Shown here piece by piece: positions 33,215 to 42,216 of a DNA stretch of 64,000 bases; the first letter of the stretch is position 1, and each line of letters begins with the position of its first letter. This DNA is from Bacillus mycoides (GTDB lineage Bacteria; Bacillota; Bacilli; Bacillales; Bacillaceae_G). The notes under the pieces are model-generated. The model searched no databases. It worked only from the letters and a program-made list of their open reading frames with translations, and had not been told where the DNA came from. The stretch lies in assembly GCF_018742245.1 (NCBI RefSeq), contig NZ_CP036132.1, positions 4,583,001 through 4,647,000 on the forward strand, read 5' to 3'. Position numbers and translations under genes: made by a program.

Positions 33215-33793
33215 GTGAAAAAGCAAATTATCCTCTCTCTTCTCACTCTTTCCTTATTTGCAGGCTGCCAATCAACTAATAAAGCCGAAATGGAGCGTGA
33301 AGAAGGAAGTCGTGTTCTTGTTTCCAACAAAAACGACATGTATCATACGGAAAACACAAATACAAGGTTAACTAGAGTCGGTTATTCTTCTAAACAGAAG
33401 CATGAAGTATCTAACAAACAAGTAGGCGCTATTAACCGTGAGAAAGTCGCCGAAATGATTACGAGCATGACAGTCAAACTTCCTGACGTCACCAATGCCG
33501 CTACACTCGTTACCGACGACGAAGTGTTCGTTGTATACCGTGCCAACACAACGGACCCAAAACTCGTAACAGATCAAGTATATAAAACAGCTTTGTCCAT
33601 CGTCCCTCGCTATTATAAAGCATATGTATCAACAAACCAAAAGTTGATTTCTCAAATTCAAGGTCTCCAATCTGGTAGCTTAAACGATAAAGAATATGAA
33701 CAAAGTCTTGATATGTTAAAACGTGAAATGAGCAAAAATCCTCATTTGAACAATACGGGGGATCAAACTTTGAATAATATGATTAAAAAATAA
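33215..33793 (+). CDS. yutC: YhcN/YlaJ-family sporulation lipoprotein (YutC)
   Basis: A 192-residue lipoprotein with signal peptide and lipobox (LFAGC, cysteine near residue 18), then the YhcN/YlaJ domain: VAEMITSMTVKLPDVTNAATLVTDDEVFVVY, VYKTALSIVPRYYKAYVSTN. Members sit in the spore inner membrane or cortex region and affect germination or outgrowth. The start is a GTG at 33215 with GAAGGAGGTGAT, one of the strongest SD sites in the window. Confidence 0.9.
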   Translation: MKKQIILSLLTLSLFAGCQSTNKAEMEREEGSRVLVSNKNDMYHTENTNTRLTRVGYSSKQKHEVSNKQVGAINREKVAEMITSMTVKLPDVTNAATLVTDDEVFVVYRANTTDPKLVTDQVYKTALSIVPRYYKAYVSTNQKLISQIQGLQSGSLNDKEYEQSLDMLKREMSKNPHLNNTGDQTLNNMIKK

Positions 33794-33820
33794 AAAGGTG
33801 GAGAAAACCTCCACCTTTTT
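33792..33820. terminator. Terminator between yutC and the MerR gene
   Basis: AAAAAGGTGGAG pairs with CTCCACCTTTTT over a 5-nt loop, between convergent genes. Confidence 0.92.
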
Positions 33821-33821
33821 A

Positions 33822-34553
33822 CTATTTCTTACGATCCGCATAAACCTCCATCGCATCACACATAAACTGCGCTAATCCCCCGCCAAACTTATCAATATTT
33901 TTCGTAAAGCGCTCATCAGCAACATACATTTGACCGAGTCCCTTAAATGCCTCTAATGAATATTCACCGAAGTTTTGCAAGTAATCGTACCATACCCCGA
34001 TTGCTTCTTGCGCCTCTTTAGAATCAGGTGCCCCATTTCGGAGTGTCGCTAACTTTATATATATATTATTAAATTCCTCTTGTTTCTCTTTAGACATACC
34101 CTTCGCTGTTTTATTTGCTTTATCTACAGCCTCATCTCCCCATCTTTCACGTGCTTCTTCTTCATATGGGTTATGGCTGAAATCGAATCCTTCAAATTTC
34201 TCTTTATTCGTCATTTCAATCTCTCCTTTTGTATGCTGAATTGTTTTATTAATCGTCGCTATCACTTTATCCAATCTAGCCCGCTTTTCAAGAAGCATTT
34301 TCTTATGCAGCTGTAATGCCTCTTCACGGTCGAATGAAGGACTCATGATAATTTCCTTAATCTTCTTTAAAGGGAAGCCAAGCTCTTTAAAAAATAAAAT
34401 TTGCTGCAACGTTTCTAAATTTTCATTGGAATACAGACGATATCCAGACTCTGTCATCTCATCTGGCGTTAACAACCCAATTTCATCGTAATGATGCAGT
34501 GTGCGCACACTAATTCCAACTAAATTAGCTACTTCTTTTACCCTCATTGTCAT
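33822..34553 (-). CDS. MerR-family regulator with TipAS drug-binding domain (Mta/TipA-like)
   Basis: A 243-residue activator. The N-terminal MerR HTH is seen in MRVKEVANLVGISVRTLHHYDEIGLLTPDE, then a long coiled coil (about 75-115), then a TipAS domain (RWGDEAVDKANKTAKGMSKEKQEEFNNIYIKLA, LGQMYVADERFTKNIDKFGGGLAQFMCDAM). TipA and Mta bind drugs in this domain and turn on their own gene and efflux pumps. ATG 34553 has a GGGGGAG site. Its promoter has the expected 19-bp spacer (separate entry), so it is probably autoregulated. Confidence 0.92.
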   Translation of the reverse strand: MTMRVKEVANLVGISVRTLHHYDEIGLLTPDEMTESGYRLYSNENLETLQQILFFKELGFPLKKIKEIIMSPSFDREEALQLHKKMLLEKRARLDKVIATINKTIQHTKGEIEMTNKEKFEGFDFSHNPYEEEARERWGDEAVDKANKTAKGMSKEKQEEFNNIYIKLATLRNGAPDSKEAQEAIGVWYDYLQNFGEYSLEAFKGLGQMYVADERFTKNIDKFGGGLAQFMCDAMEVYADRKK

Positions 34554-34575
34554 GCATATCTCCCCCTTAATACAT

Positions 34576-34606
34576 ACGATAAAGTATGACGCAACGTTAG
34601 AGTCAA
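34576..34606 (-). promoter_or_regulatory. MerR-type promoter with 19-bp spacer
   Basis: On the minus strand, TTGACT (complement of 34601-34606), a spacer of exactly 19 bp, and TATCGT (complement of 34576-34581). A dyad GACTC-TAACGTT-GCGTC lies in the spacer. Overlong 19-bp spacers with a central dyad are the hallmark of MerR activation. Confidence 0.75.
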
Positions 34607-34695
34607 TAAGTAAATTCATTTTATTGCTAAAAGTTTCATCTCGCCTATATTTCATGCATAATAGATATGTACATATATTAGAAAGCGGTGAAAGT

Positions 34696-35469
34696 ATGGT
34701 TTCAAATACTGTAATTGCCAGCATCATAATTCAACTCGTTGTTTCGGTTCTGATCCCAATTATTGTACTCGTTTATTTCCGTAAGAAATATAATATTAAT
34801 TGGAAAATAGTTGGCGTTGGTGTCCTTATCTTTATCGGGTTTACCCAAATACTCGAAACACCATTCCAATTATTCATGCGTGGTAATCCAACAATAGGTC
34901 CAATTTTAGAAAACCCATTTATTTTCGCAATATATGGTGGGTTGACTGCTGGTATTTTTGAAGAACTAGGTCGTTTCGTTGCCTTTTACTACTTACTGAA
35001 AAAATATCGAGATTATACAGACGGTCTTGCGTACGGAATTGGACACGGCGGTATTGAATCGATTTTAGTCGGCGGATTCGCTGGGCTTCAAACTCTTACC
35101 TTTGCAACATCTATTAACAATGGTAGCTTCGCTCAAATGGTTGAACAATACCCACAGTTGAGCCATATCAAGGACTTGTTAATAGAGCAACCTGCCTATT
35201 TTTACTTACTTGGTAGCCTAGAAAGAATTATGGCATTAGTACTGCAAATTGCCTTCACAATGCTTGTCGTATACGCGGTAAAACAAAAGAAATACATTTT
35301 CCTCGTATACGCTATACTATTCCACGCACTTGTAGACTTTTTCGCAGCACTTTACCAAACAAAAATGATTAACATCTTTGTCGCAGAAGGAATTACTCTT
35401 CTCTTCGCGATTGGTGGTTTCATTCTTATTCGTAAAATGAAAGAGAAATTAGTGAGTACAGCCGAGTAA
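34696..35469 (+). CDS. YhfC-family intramembrane protease homolog
   Basis: A 257-residue membrane protein with about seven helices. The putative catalytic residues of the YhfC/CPBP group are visible: FEELGRFVAFYYLL (EExxR) and GIGHGGIESI, plus HALVDFFAAL near the end. The family is thought to contain glutamic-type intramembrane proteases; the substrate is unknown. Start: ATG 34696 with AAAGCGGTGA; the long upstream frame overlaps the MerR promoter and is not coding. It is divergent from the MerR gene. Confidence 0.85.
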   Translation: MVSNTVIASIIIQLVVSVLIPIIVLVYFRKKYNINWKIVGVGVLIFIGFTQILETPFQLFMRGNPTIGPILENPFIFAIYGGLTAGIFEELGRFVAFYYLLKKYRDYTDGLAYGIGHGGIESILVGGFAGLQTLTFATSINNGSFAQMVEQYPQLSHIKDLLIEQPAYFYLLGSLERIMALVLQIAFTMLVVYAVKQKKYIFLVYAILFHALVDFFAALYQTKMINIFVAEGITLLFAIGGFILIRKMKEKLVSTAE

Positions 35470-35503
35470 AAAATAAACCACCAAAATTGGTGGTTTATTT
35501 TTT
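35470..35503. terminator. Terminator between YhfC-like gene and the secreted protein gene
   Basis: AATAAACCACC pairs with GGTGGTTTATT, followed by T-run. The convergent gene ends inside it. Confidence 0.88.
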
Positions 35504-35938
35504 ATGTGGATTTTCGTAACAGTGATAACTTCGGCCACCTCGAAGTTCCTTCTTTGTTTCTGCATCTATAACTATATATTTATGCAACTCATCTACTTCA
35601 TCTTGAGAAAAGGATCCCAAAAAATAAACTTGGCGATCTGGATGAACAAACGAATCTTGAATCACCACTCTACTACGACAGCCGACAGCTGTTTTTTGTC
35701 GGAAGGTAAATTCTGCATCTTGTACTTCTTTCCATAAAATTTTCTTTCGAACGCTATACGCCGCATTTTTGTATTCCTTATAGACCTTCTTATCTAACTG
35801 TTCATAAAATAGATCTTCATTCACAAACAATTTGTTTTGATTGCTCGGGTATTCTAATTTTTGATTAGATTGTGCATATGCTGTGGACAATTGTATGAGA
35901 AAACAAATACTGAATACAATGCATATCATTTTTTTCAT
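35495..35938 (-). CDS. Secreted hypothetical protein
   Basis: A 147-residue protein with a clear signal peptide (MICIVFSICFLIQLSTAYA, cleavage likely after AYA). The mature part has an acidic/basic mix and two cysteines (VGCRSR and YHCYENPHKK) that could form a disulfide. I do not recognise the family. ATG 35938 follows GAGGTG. It is monocistronic and convergent with the YhfC-like gene. Confidence 0.75.
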   Translation of the reverse strand: MKKMICIVFSICFLIQLSTAYAQSNQKLEYPSNQNKLFVNEDLFYEQLDKKVYKEYKNAAYSVRKKILWKEVQDAEFTFRQKTAVGCRSRVVIQDSFVHPDRQVYFLGSFSQDEVDELHKYIVIDAETKKELRGGRSYHCYENPHKK

Positions 35939-36072
35939 AATTGCACCTCAAATTTTCATTTATCCACATTACTTTTCCACATACTTAGATCACTATGCCC
36001 TTTCCAAGAAAAAGGAATTTTTCCCACATTTGTCGAAGTATATATCGTCAACTTGAAAGATGGGGATGAAAT

Positions 36073-36627
36073 ATGAAGAAAATTATTGTAATCAGGCATT
36101 GTTCAGCAACTGGACAAGAGCGTAACGCCGAATTAACAAACATAGGAAGAGACCAATCAAACACCGTTGCTACATTCCTCATGGAAAATCATCTACAAAT
36201 AGATCATATTATTTCAAGCCCATTTGTCCGAGCTATCGATTCTATTCGGCCATATGCCCTCCAAGCTAATTTATCTATTCAAGAAGATGAACGGTTAGCA
36301 GAACGCATATTAAGCACTGTTTCAATGGATGATTGGCTTCAAAAACTAGAATACACTTTTACCAATATAGATATTGCCTTTTCGGGCGGAGAGTCAACAA
36401 AACAAGCAACAGACCGTGCCATCTCACTTATTCAGGAAGTTTTAAAACTAGAGCATGACACAACATTACTCGTTACACACGGCAACTTACTCACATTAAT
36501 TTTAAAGCACTTTGATCATACTATTGGCTTTGAAGAATGGAAAACTTTAACGAATCCTGATATTTATGAAATTACACTTGATGAACAATCTATCATACAA
36601 CGATTATGGGAAGCGCCATCCAAGTAA
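36073..36627 (+). CDS. Histidine phosphatase family protein
   Basis: A 184-residue member of the phosphoglycerate mutase-like branch. The catalytic RH is at residues 8-9 (VIRHCSATGQ), followed by AELTNIGRDQS, SSPFVRAIDSIRPYA and LLVTHGNLLTLIL with the second histidine. It removes phosphate through a phosphohistidine; the substrate is unknown. A GGGGATGA site lies before ATG 36073. Confidence 0.88.
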   Translation: MKKIIVIRHCSATGQERNAELTNIGRDQSNTVATFLMENHLQIDHIISSPFVRAIDSIRPYALQANLSIQEDERLAERILSTVSMDDWLQKLEYTFTNIDIAFSGGESTKQATDRAISLIQEVLKLEHDTTLLVTHGNLLTLILKHFDHTIGFEEWKTLTNPDIYEITLDEQSIIQRLWEAPSK

Positions 36628-36710
36628 TATCCCTTTCCAATACATTCAGTTGACACTGCGAGAAGATATGCTAGGGCTGCAGTAAAACATAGAGAGGGGT
36701 ATCATTCAAT

Positions 36711-37190
36711 ATGTACGAAGACGTACTTTCTTTACTACATAAAACAAATGCTTCTTATGAAAAGTTTGAACACGAGCCAGTACTTGACTATGAGACTGAT
36801 CGCATCGTTCGTGAAAGACTCGGCTTACAAGGTACGCCAAGTAAAAGCCTATTTTTAAAATCAAAAGCCGGGGCGTATTACGTATTCTTTACGTTAGAGG
36901 GAACTCGCCTCAACCGAGGAGAGATGAAAGAAATAACAGGAGAAAGCTTATCTCTCTGTTCTCCTGATGAGCTCAGAGAAGAGACTGGTTGCACGCCAGG
37001 ATGTGTAGCTCCTTTCGGTTATTCACAAGATGTAACGATTATTGTGGACAGTTCAATTTATACTTACAAGAAAGTTTTAATCACACCTGGTGTACCTGAA
37101 TTTACAATTGAATTATCCACAGAGGAATTAAAAAGAATTTTATCAACGTGTCAAAATACTGTTTTAGAGTATAAAAAAAAGGAGAGCTAA
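36711..37190 (+). CDS. YbaK/aminoacyl-tRNA deacylase domain protein
   Basis: A 159-residue protein of the YbaK/ProX superfamily, which hydrolyses wrongly charged tRNAs in trans. It has TPSKSLFLKSKAGAYYVFFTLEGTRLN with the lysine-containing core near residue 45-50, and GCTPGCVAPFGYSQDVTIIVD with the GxxPG loop. Whether it edits Cys-, Ala- or another aa-tRNA is unclear. AGAGGGG precedes ATG 36711. Its 3' end lies in a terminator shared with lipA. Confidence 0.85.
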   Translation: MYEDVLSLLHKTNASYEKFEHEPVLDYETDRIVRERLGLQGTPSKSLFLKSKAGAYYVFFTLEGTRLNRGEMKEITGESLSLCSPDELREETGCTPGCVAPFGYSQDVTIIVDSSIYTYKKVLITPGVPEFTIELSTEELKRILSTCQNTVLEYKKKES

Positions 37191-37207
37191 TATTAGCTCT
37201 CCTTTTT
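37176..37207. terminator. Terminator between YbaK-like gene and lipA
   Basis: A palindrome AAAAGGAGAGCTAA and TTAGCTCTCCTTTT with almost no loop. The YbaK-like stop codon falls within it. Confidence 0.88.
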
Positions 37208-37209
37208 CA

Positions 37210-38106
37210 TTATTTCGCTTCTGCTACTTTTTCTTTCGCAGAACGTACTTGCTCATCCGCATGATAAGAAGAACGTACAAGTGGACCAGCTTCACAGTGG
37301 CTAAATCCTTTGCTAAGTGCAATTTCTTTAAGCTCTGCAAATTCTGCTGGTGGGTAATATTTAAGAACTGGTAAATGCTTCTTAGATGGTTGTAGGTATT
37401 GTCCAAGAGTTAAAATATCCACATTGTTTGCACGTAAGTCATCCATTGCTTCAATTAAATCTTCTCTTGTTTCACCTAAGCCCACCATAATGCTCGATTT
37501 AGTTGGAATATCAGGCTGCATTTCTTTTGCTCGACGTAAAAACTCTAATGAACGGTCATACTTTGCTCTAGCGCGAACTCGGTTAGATAATCGACGTACT
37601 GTTTCAATGTTATGGTTCAAAATATCTGGTTTTGCATCCATTAACATTTTTAAGTTTTCTTCTACCCCAGCCATATCAGATGGTAATACTTCGATAGATG
37701 TGAATGGGTTTTTACGACGTACAGCACGTACTGTTTCAGCAAAAACAGCTGCTCCGCCGTCTTTTAAATCATCACGTGCAACCGCTGTTATAACAACGTG
37801 CTTTAAGCCCATTTGTACTACAGAATCTGCTACGCGTTCTGGCTCTTGTAAATCAAGCTCAGTTGGCAAGCCTGTTTTAACTGCACAAAAACGACAAGCA
37901 CGTGTACAAACCGCACCTAAGATCATAAATGTTGCTGTTTTCCTTACAGCCCAGCATTCATGAATATTCGGACATTTCGCCTCTTCACAAACGGTATGAA
38001 GATTCTTAGAACGCATCATTTTCTTTAAGCCTGTATAGTTTTCATTCGTGTTTAACTTAATTTTCAACCATTCGGGCTTGCGCTTATACTCTGTTTGTTT
38101 TGTCAT
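37210..38106 (-). CDS. lipA: Lipoyl synthase
   Basis: A 298-residue radical SAM enzyme that inserts two sulfurs into octanoyl groups on GcvH and E2 proteins. Auxiliary cluster cysteines are C40, C45 and C51 ([12 protein letters not shown]); the radical SAM CxxxCxxC is C67, C71 and C74 (CTRACRFC). The C-terminal RSSYHADEQ carries the conserved serine ligand region. ATG 38106 has GGAGTTGAT upstream. A target protein, GcvH, and the likely cluster donors (suf, yutI) are in the same window. Confidence 0.97.
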   Translation of the reverse strand: MTKQTEYKRKPEWLKIKLNTNENYTGLKKMMRSKNLHTVCEEAKCPNIHECWAVRKTATFMILGAVCTRACRFCAVKTGLPTELDLQEPERVADSVVQMGLKHVVITAVARDDLKDGGAAVFAETVRAVRRKNPFTSIEVLPSDMAGVEENLKMLMDAKPDILNHNIETVRRLSNRVRARAKYDRSLEFLRRAKEMQPDIPTKSSIMVGLGETREDLIEAMDDLRANNVDILTLGQYLQPSKKHLPVLKYYPPAEFAELKEIALSKGFSHCEAGPLVRSSYHADEQVRSAKEKVAEAK

Positions 38107-38295
38107 GGTTATCAACTCCGCACAATATGAAATAGTTTACCGTGTTCGCTTCTTTCAATGTAACATATCTATTCTAACGTATGAAAGCGATTTGCTCAAA
38201 TGAAGATTCTAAGATTTTTTCCAATCGTTCCCTATAATGAAATACTCCGTATATCCCACACTAAAAAGAGTGATGTTGTGAAAGGAGTCTATTTC

Positions 38296-39279
38296 ATGCT
38301 TCGAAAAATTTCTCTTTTGCTTTCGATTTGCTTTCTTCTCCACCAAAACATCGCTTACGGTGAAGATAATCAGCAAAGCATATATGAAAAGCGCATGGCA
38401 CTATATAAAGAAACTGAGCAATCTTCAAGTATTCCATGGTATTACTTAGCTGCAATGGATCAATACGAAAGAAACATACGGAGCGTAAGAAAGGATATTC
38501 CGAAAAAACCAGATGCCATTATTTCCCTTTATTTCAAACCTGAAATATGGGCTGGACCTGTTAATAGTAATGATACTCTCCCCCATACGATTTCTCTATT
38601 TGGCGGAATGGGTTTAGATGGTGACAAAGATGGATTTGCAAATGCAAATACCGATCGTGATCTTCTGCATACAGCAGCAACTATTTTAAAGAAACAAGGA
38701 ACGTCAGAAGAACGTATTAACATTATGCTTTGGGAATATTATAGACGTGCAAAAACAGTTGAATTGATTACAGAATACGCCCGAATTTATAAACATTATG
38801 GACGCATTAATTTAGAAGGAAATGCTTTTCCCCTCCCGATTCGCAGTGACCATAGCTATCGTAGTACTTTTGGTGCTGGTAGAAGTTTTGGCGGCAGGAG
38901 GATTCATGAAGGAACCGATATTTTTGCTGGATATGGCGTACCAGTACGATCAACTTGCTATGGCGTTATTGAAACAAAAGGATGGAATCGTCTTGGTGGA
39001 TGGCGCATTGGTATTCGTGACCTTCATAATAATTACCACTATTACGCTCATTTAGGCGGGTTCTCTAAAGAAATACAGCTCGGACAAATTGTCGAACCAG
39101 GAAAAGTAATCGGATTTGTCGGTAGTACTGGTTATGGTCCTCCTGGTACAGCTGGAAAGTTCCCGCCTCACTTACATTTCGGCATGTATAAAGACAATGG
39201 CTATACCGAATGGGCTTTCGATCCATACATGCATTTAAGCCTTTGGGAACGAAAAGAACGAGCAAATACAAAACGATAA
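38296..39279 (+). CDS. lytH: LytH-like sporulation peptidase (M23)
   Basis: A 327-residue secreted protein: signal peptide (ISLLLSICFLLHQNIAYG), a middle domain, and a C-terminal M23/LytM peptidase domain with HEGTD (H204, D208), YAHLGG (H252) and HLHFG (H292, H294) zinc and catalytic residues. B. subtilis LytH cuts L-Ala-D-Glu in spore cortex precursors and is sigma-K dependent; the length matches it (326). ATG 38296 has AAAGGAG upstream; the open frame from 38200 is not supported. It lies next to yunB, as in B. subtilis. Confidence 0.92.
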   Translation: MLRKISLLLSICFLLHQNIAYGEDNQQSIYEKRMALYKETEQSSSIPWYYLAAMDQYERNIRSVRKDIPKKPDAIISLYFKPEIWAGPVNSNDTLPHTISLFGGMGLDGDKDGFANANTDRDLLHTAATILKKQGTSEERINIMLWEYYRRAKTVELITEYARIYKHYGRINLEGNAFPLPIRSDHSYRSTFGAGRSFGGRRIHEGTDIFAGYGVPVRSTCYGVIETKGWNRLGGWRIGIRDLHNNYHYYAHLGGFSKEIQLGQIVEPGKVIGFVGSTGYGPPGTAGKFPPHLHFGMYKDNGYTEWAFDPYMHLSLWERKERANTKR

Positions 39280-39307
39280 CCGTAGCGAATTGCTACGGTT
39301 ATTTTTT
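39276..39307 (+). terminator. Terminator of lytH
   Basis: AACCGTAGC (39278-39286) and GCTACGGTT (39292-39300), then ATTTTTT. The bcr1 element starts inside its T-run. Confidence 0.88.
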
Positions 39308-39460
39308 ATCCCGCTATTTGTGGGCAGTAAGACCCCTACCTCAAAATTCAGCGAAAGCAAAGAAGTTCGGTGGGGGCCTTACTGCCCGTAAAAGCCCGAT
39401 TGGTGAAGGCTAATAATCAGTGGGGGACGAAGCCCCCCACTGATTAAAGTTTCACTTTAT
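39305..39460 (+). repeat. Full-length bcr1-type repeat
   Basis: 156 bp including a TTTAT pentamer on each side (39305-39309 and 39456-39460). Order: CCCGCTATTTGTGGGCAGTAA, CCCCTACCTCAAAATTC, AAGTTCGGTGGGGG, CTTACTGCCCGTAAAAGCCC, AATCAGTGGGGG, CCCCCCACTGATT, TTTCAC. Several arms pair (CCCGC/GTGGG, CCCC-ACC/GGTGGGG, AATCAGTGGGG/CCCCACTGATT). This matches bcr1 of the B. cereus group, known to be flanked by TTTAT. It carries no ORF. Confidence 0.82.
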
Positions 39461-39465
39461 ATTCA

Positions 39466-40197
39466 CTAACTATCCGTTTTCTTTTTATCTGGTACAACAA
39501 CCCTGCCACTTCCGTAATAAGTAGGCACTTCACCTTGAACGATGCGCGTCGCAATCGGAATGTTTTGCTTCACCTTAATTTCTTTCGTGCGTAACGGAAT
39601 CATAACTTGTAAAGTCACTTCCACTTCCATAATAATTTTGATCGCTGTATTATTAATTCCTTGTGGCTCAACTAATTGTTTAATATCCGTATTCACATGA
39701 CCAATTGGCGTAAAATTAATCGGAATATCCGGTCCTATATTACCAAGAAGCGCATTATCGGTTATGCGCCCAAAAGGAACTGACATAGATACCCCATTCT
39801 CTTCGAAAATACCAAGTGCTTTCGTATCCCCTTTTTCTACTTGTTGTAAATATTTCTCTATGTATGCAGTAGTCGATGTTAATATTTCGTTTACTTGTTT
39901 TGTATTTAAATCAATTGTAGATACTTTCCCGTTCTTATCCGTTTGTACTTTCATTAATGAATCTACATCAAACCCTTCATTAATTCGGTCTTTTACCGCT
40001 TTCGTCATAACTGCTGTTGCCATTTTATGCGTCTCTGTTTCCCCATACTTAATTAACGTTGGCTGAATACTTTTATTTACAATCCATAATCCTTGAACTA
40101 CCATTACGATAAAAATGATAAACGAAATAAGCAGTATATACCGAAAGGAAATCGGTCCCCTTCGAAACCGCGAATTTTTCGAACGAAATATGCTCAT
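39466..40197 (-). CDS. yunB: YunB sporulation protein
   Basis: A 243-residue protein with a basic N-terminus and a single membrane anchor (FRYILLISFIIFIVMVVQGLWIV, residues about 18-40), the rest outside. FGRITDNALLGNIGPDIPINFTPIGHVNTDIK (about 140-171) is the YunB/SpoIVFA-like signature. B. subtilis yunB is under sigma-E and needed for good spores. It is convergent with lytH; the bcr1 element lies between them. Confidence 0.92.
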   Translation of the reverse strand: MSIFRSKNSRFRRGPISFRYILLISFIIFIVMVVQGLWIVNKSIQPTLIKYGETETHKMATAVMTKAVKDRINEGFDVDSLMKVQTDKNGKVSTIDLNTKQVNEILTSTTAYIEKYLQQVEKGDTKALGIFEENGVSMSVPFGRITDNALLGNIGPDIPINFTPIGHVNTDIKQLVEPQGINNTAIKIIMEVEVTLQVMIPLRTKEIKVKQNIPIATRIVQGEVPTYYGSGRVVVPDKKKTDS

Positions 40198-40252
40198 AAG
40201 AAAACCCTCCTTCTTATATTATTTCTATGCAAGAAGGAGGGACGATATATGC

Positions 40253-40555
40253 TTATCTCATTTTTAATAGTGCATCTTTTCCGATTGTGCCTACCGGAAT
40301 GCCTAAAGCTTCGGCTTCAATCGTTACTGATTCCAGCGGTGCTTCAAGAAGTTGTTCAATCGTTCTTACACCAACCGCACGGCCAGCAATAATTCCTCGA
40401 TCGCCTAACTTCTCATTTAAAAGACCTACATCTAGAGCACCGCACATAATATATCCTTTATCGCTCATTACAGCTAGCAAATTTGTCTTCGGAAGTTTTA
40501 CGCTAACAGCAATGAACGTATAGTTATCAATTATAATTGGCTCTACATTAACCAT
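40253..40555 (-). CDS. yunC: YunC (DUF1805)
   Basis: A 100-residue protein matching YunC/DUF1805: VKLPKTNLLAVMSDKGYIMCGALDVGLLNEKL, then GIIAGRAVGVRTIEQLLEAPLESVT. The function is unknown. GGAGTGTG lies before ATG 40555. It sits between yunB and yunD, as in B. subtilis. Confidence 0.92.
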   Translation of the reverse strand: MVNVEPIIIDNYTFIAVSVKLPKTNLLAVMSDKGYIMCGALDVGLLNEKLGDRGIIAGRAVGVRTIEQLLEAPLESVTIEAEALGIPVGTIGKDALLKMR

Positions 40556-40620
40556 AGTTCACACTCCTCTCTTTCTTATCTTTATGACAAGAGAAAAATG
40601 AGTGTTACAAGTTAACTAGC

Positions 40621-42036
40621 CTATAGTTTGACTGAAGATGTATAAGTTATCAACATGTCTGTTAGTACATCTCTAAGTAATTCTGGCATATAATATTGTT
40701 TGTCAGAAAGTGTGGATAGCTCTGGGTATAAGTATCCGAATGTAAACATATCAATCGTTCCTACCGTATATATACGGTCTAATTCCAGCGATTCGCCGTT
40801 AATCAATACATCTTCTAGTAAAATTTTATTCCCTGGAATCGTATCTGGAATCACTTCCAACCCATCGTAAATCATTTTCCCCATTACTTTTCCGCGAAAT
40901 CCGAATCCTTTCACCTCAAGATTCTCCATATTCGGGCGGCGCGCTTTCAAAATAACTTCTCTTAACGTTTTCCCTGGTACTTTTAATAGACATGGATTAA
41001 TTGGATGTGGACAAATTCGATGAATATCTCCGCGCGTCACAACACCTTCATTTAATCCCTCAAGAAGTACACCAGCGTTCACCATCCCAACATCCGCATT
41101 ACACCACTCTTTAAGTGCACTTGCCAACATATGAGAAAACATCGTCTCCTTAAACCAATCAACCGGCAATGATTCTTTTAAATGAACGACAGGCTCAGCC
41201 ATTATCTGTTTACTTTCTTCCTTTAGCATTTCAATTGTGGATAACGGCTCGCTATAAGCACCTAACCGTTCTGTCTTAATCGCTCTACCGTCTTTTTTCA
41301 ACAGTCTCTTCGTCTCTTTATCCACAGTAAGCTGAACGTGACCGACGTAATGCCCCCACTTTTCACAACAGCAAAGCAAAGTATTATCCACAAGAACACC
41401 GCGCTCAAATAAATGATGCGTATGTGCCCCTAAAATAACATCAATATCATAATGCTCCGCCATATACTCATCCATACTTTTTCCAAGATGAGAAAGCACA
41501 ACCGTAATGTGAGCTGTATCCTTTACTTCTTCTAAAATAGATTCTAAATGGATGATTGGATCTTCAATATGCCAATCGAGCATTTCATAAAACTCTGGAT
41601 AAGCTACCGTTAATCCAATAAAGGCAATCGTAATCCCATCTGTCGTTGTATGTAATTTATAAGGCTGCGCCCACGCCGGACGTACACCTTCTTTTTCAAA
41701 TAAATTCGCTACGAGCACCTCAAACCCAGCATCATCATATAGACGATTCAAATGCTCCTTCGCCAATGTAATTCCTTCATTATTTCCGATCGTTACATAA
41801 TCATATAACGCCTCATTTAAAAGCTTCGTATTCCCAAGTCCATTTGTCGCTTCCGAAATACTATGAAAACGATCCACATGATCGCCAATATCCACAGTTA
41901 AAACAGTCTCTCCCGCTTCCTGTCTTCGCTTTTTCTCCCCTAGTACAAACCGAGAAATTTGCGGCCAATTTTCAAAATGACTATGTATATCGTTTGTATG
42001 ATAAAGGTGGATGATCGTTTCTTTATTTATATTCAG
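40621..42036 (-). CDS. yunD: YunD-like metallophosphatase/5'-nucleotidase, CTG start
   Basis: About 471 residues: a metallophosphatase domain (HTNDIHSHFE at residues 13-22, DIGDHVDR, GNNEG, GAHTHH) plus a 5'-nucleotidase C-terminal domain (YTVGTIDMFTFG near the end). It probably acts on nucleotides outside or at the membrane, though no signal peptide is seen. The start is unusual. AGGAGG lies 8 nt before a CTG at 42036, an in-frame TGA lies five codons further up, and no ATG, GTG or TTG is found before the HTND motif. The first ATG-like codon (41895) would remove the metal site. Confidence 0.85.
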   Translation of the reverse strand: MNINKETIIHLYHTNDIHSHFENWPQISRFVLGEKKRRQEAGETVLTVDIGDHVDRFHSISEATNGLGNTKLLNEALYDYVTIGNNEGITLAKEHLNRLYDDAGFEVLVANLFEKEGVRPAWAQPYKLHTTTDGITIAFIGLTVAYPEFYEMLDWHIEDPIIHLESILEEVKDTAHITVVLSHLGKSMDEYMAEHYDIDVILGAHTHHLFERGVLVDNTLLCCCEKWGHYVGHVQLTVDKETKRLLKKDGRAIKTERLGAYSEPLSTIEMLKEESKQIMAEPVVHLKESLPVDWFKETMFSHMLASALKEWCNADVGMVNAGVLLEGLNEGVVTRGDIHRICPHPINPCLLKVPGKTLREVILKARRPNMENLEVKGFGFRGKVMGKMIYDGLEVIPDTIPGNKILLEDVLINGESLELDRIYTVGTIDMFTFGYLYPELSTLSDKQYYMPELLRDVLTDMLITYTSSVKL

Positions 42037-42216
42037 AGAAAAAACCTCCTCTCAGTTCCTTACTGCCATTTACGCTACACGTACGCAATAATCCTGTAAA
42101 TACTTTTCGTCTTTTCTTGCTATTTTACATTGTACTCGCATTATAAGAAAAAGCCAAAGATTGCCCTTTCAATATGGAATTTTTTACATTATCATCTATG
42201 TAAGGAGGTGTTCTCT

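Noticed and set aside
34501..34695. N-terminal extension of the YhfC-like protein
   Set aside because: It overlaps the MerR gene's start and its 19-bp-spacer promoter; ATG 34696 has its own SD.
38200..38295. N-terminal extension of lytH
   Set aside because: The open frame extends upstream, but ATG 38296 has an AAAGGAG site and begins a proper signal peptide.
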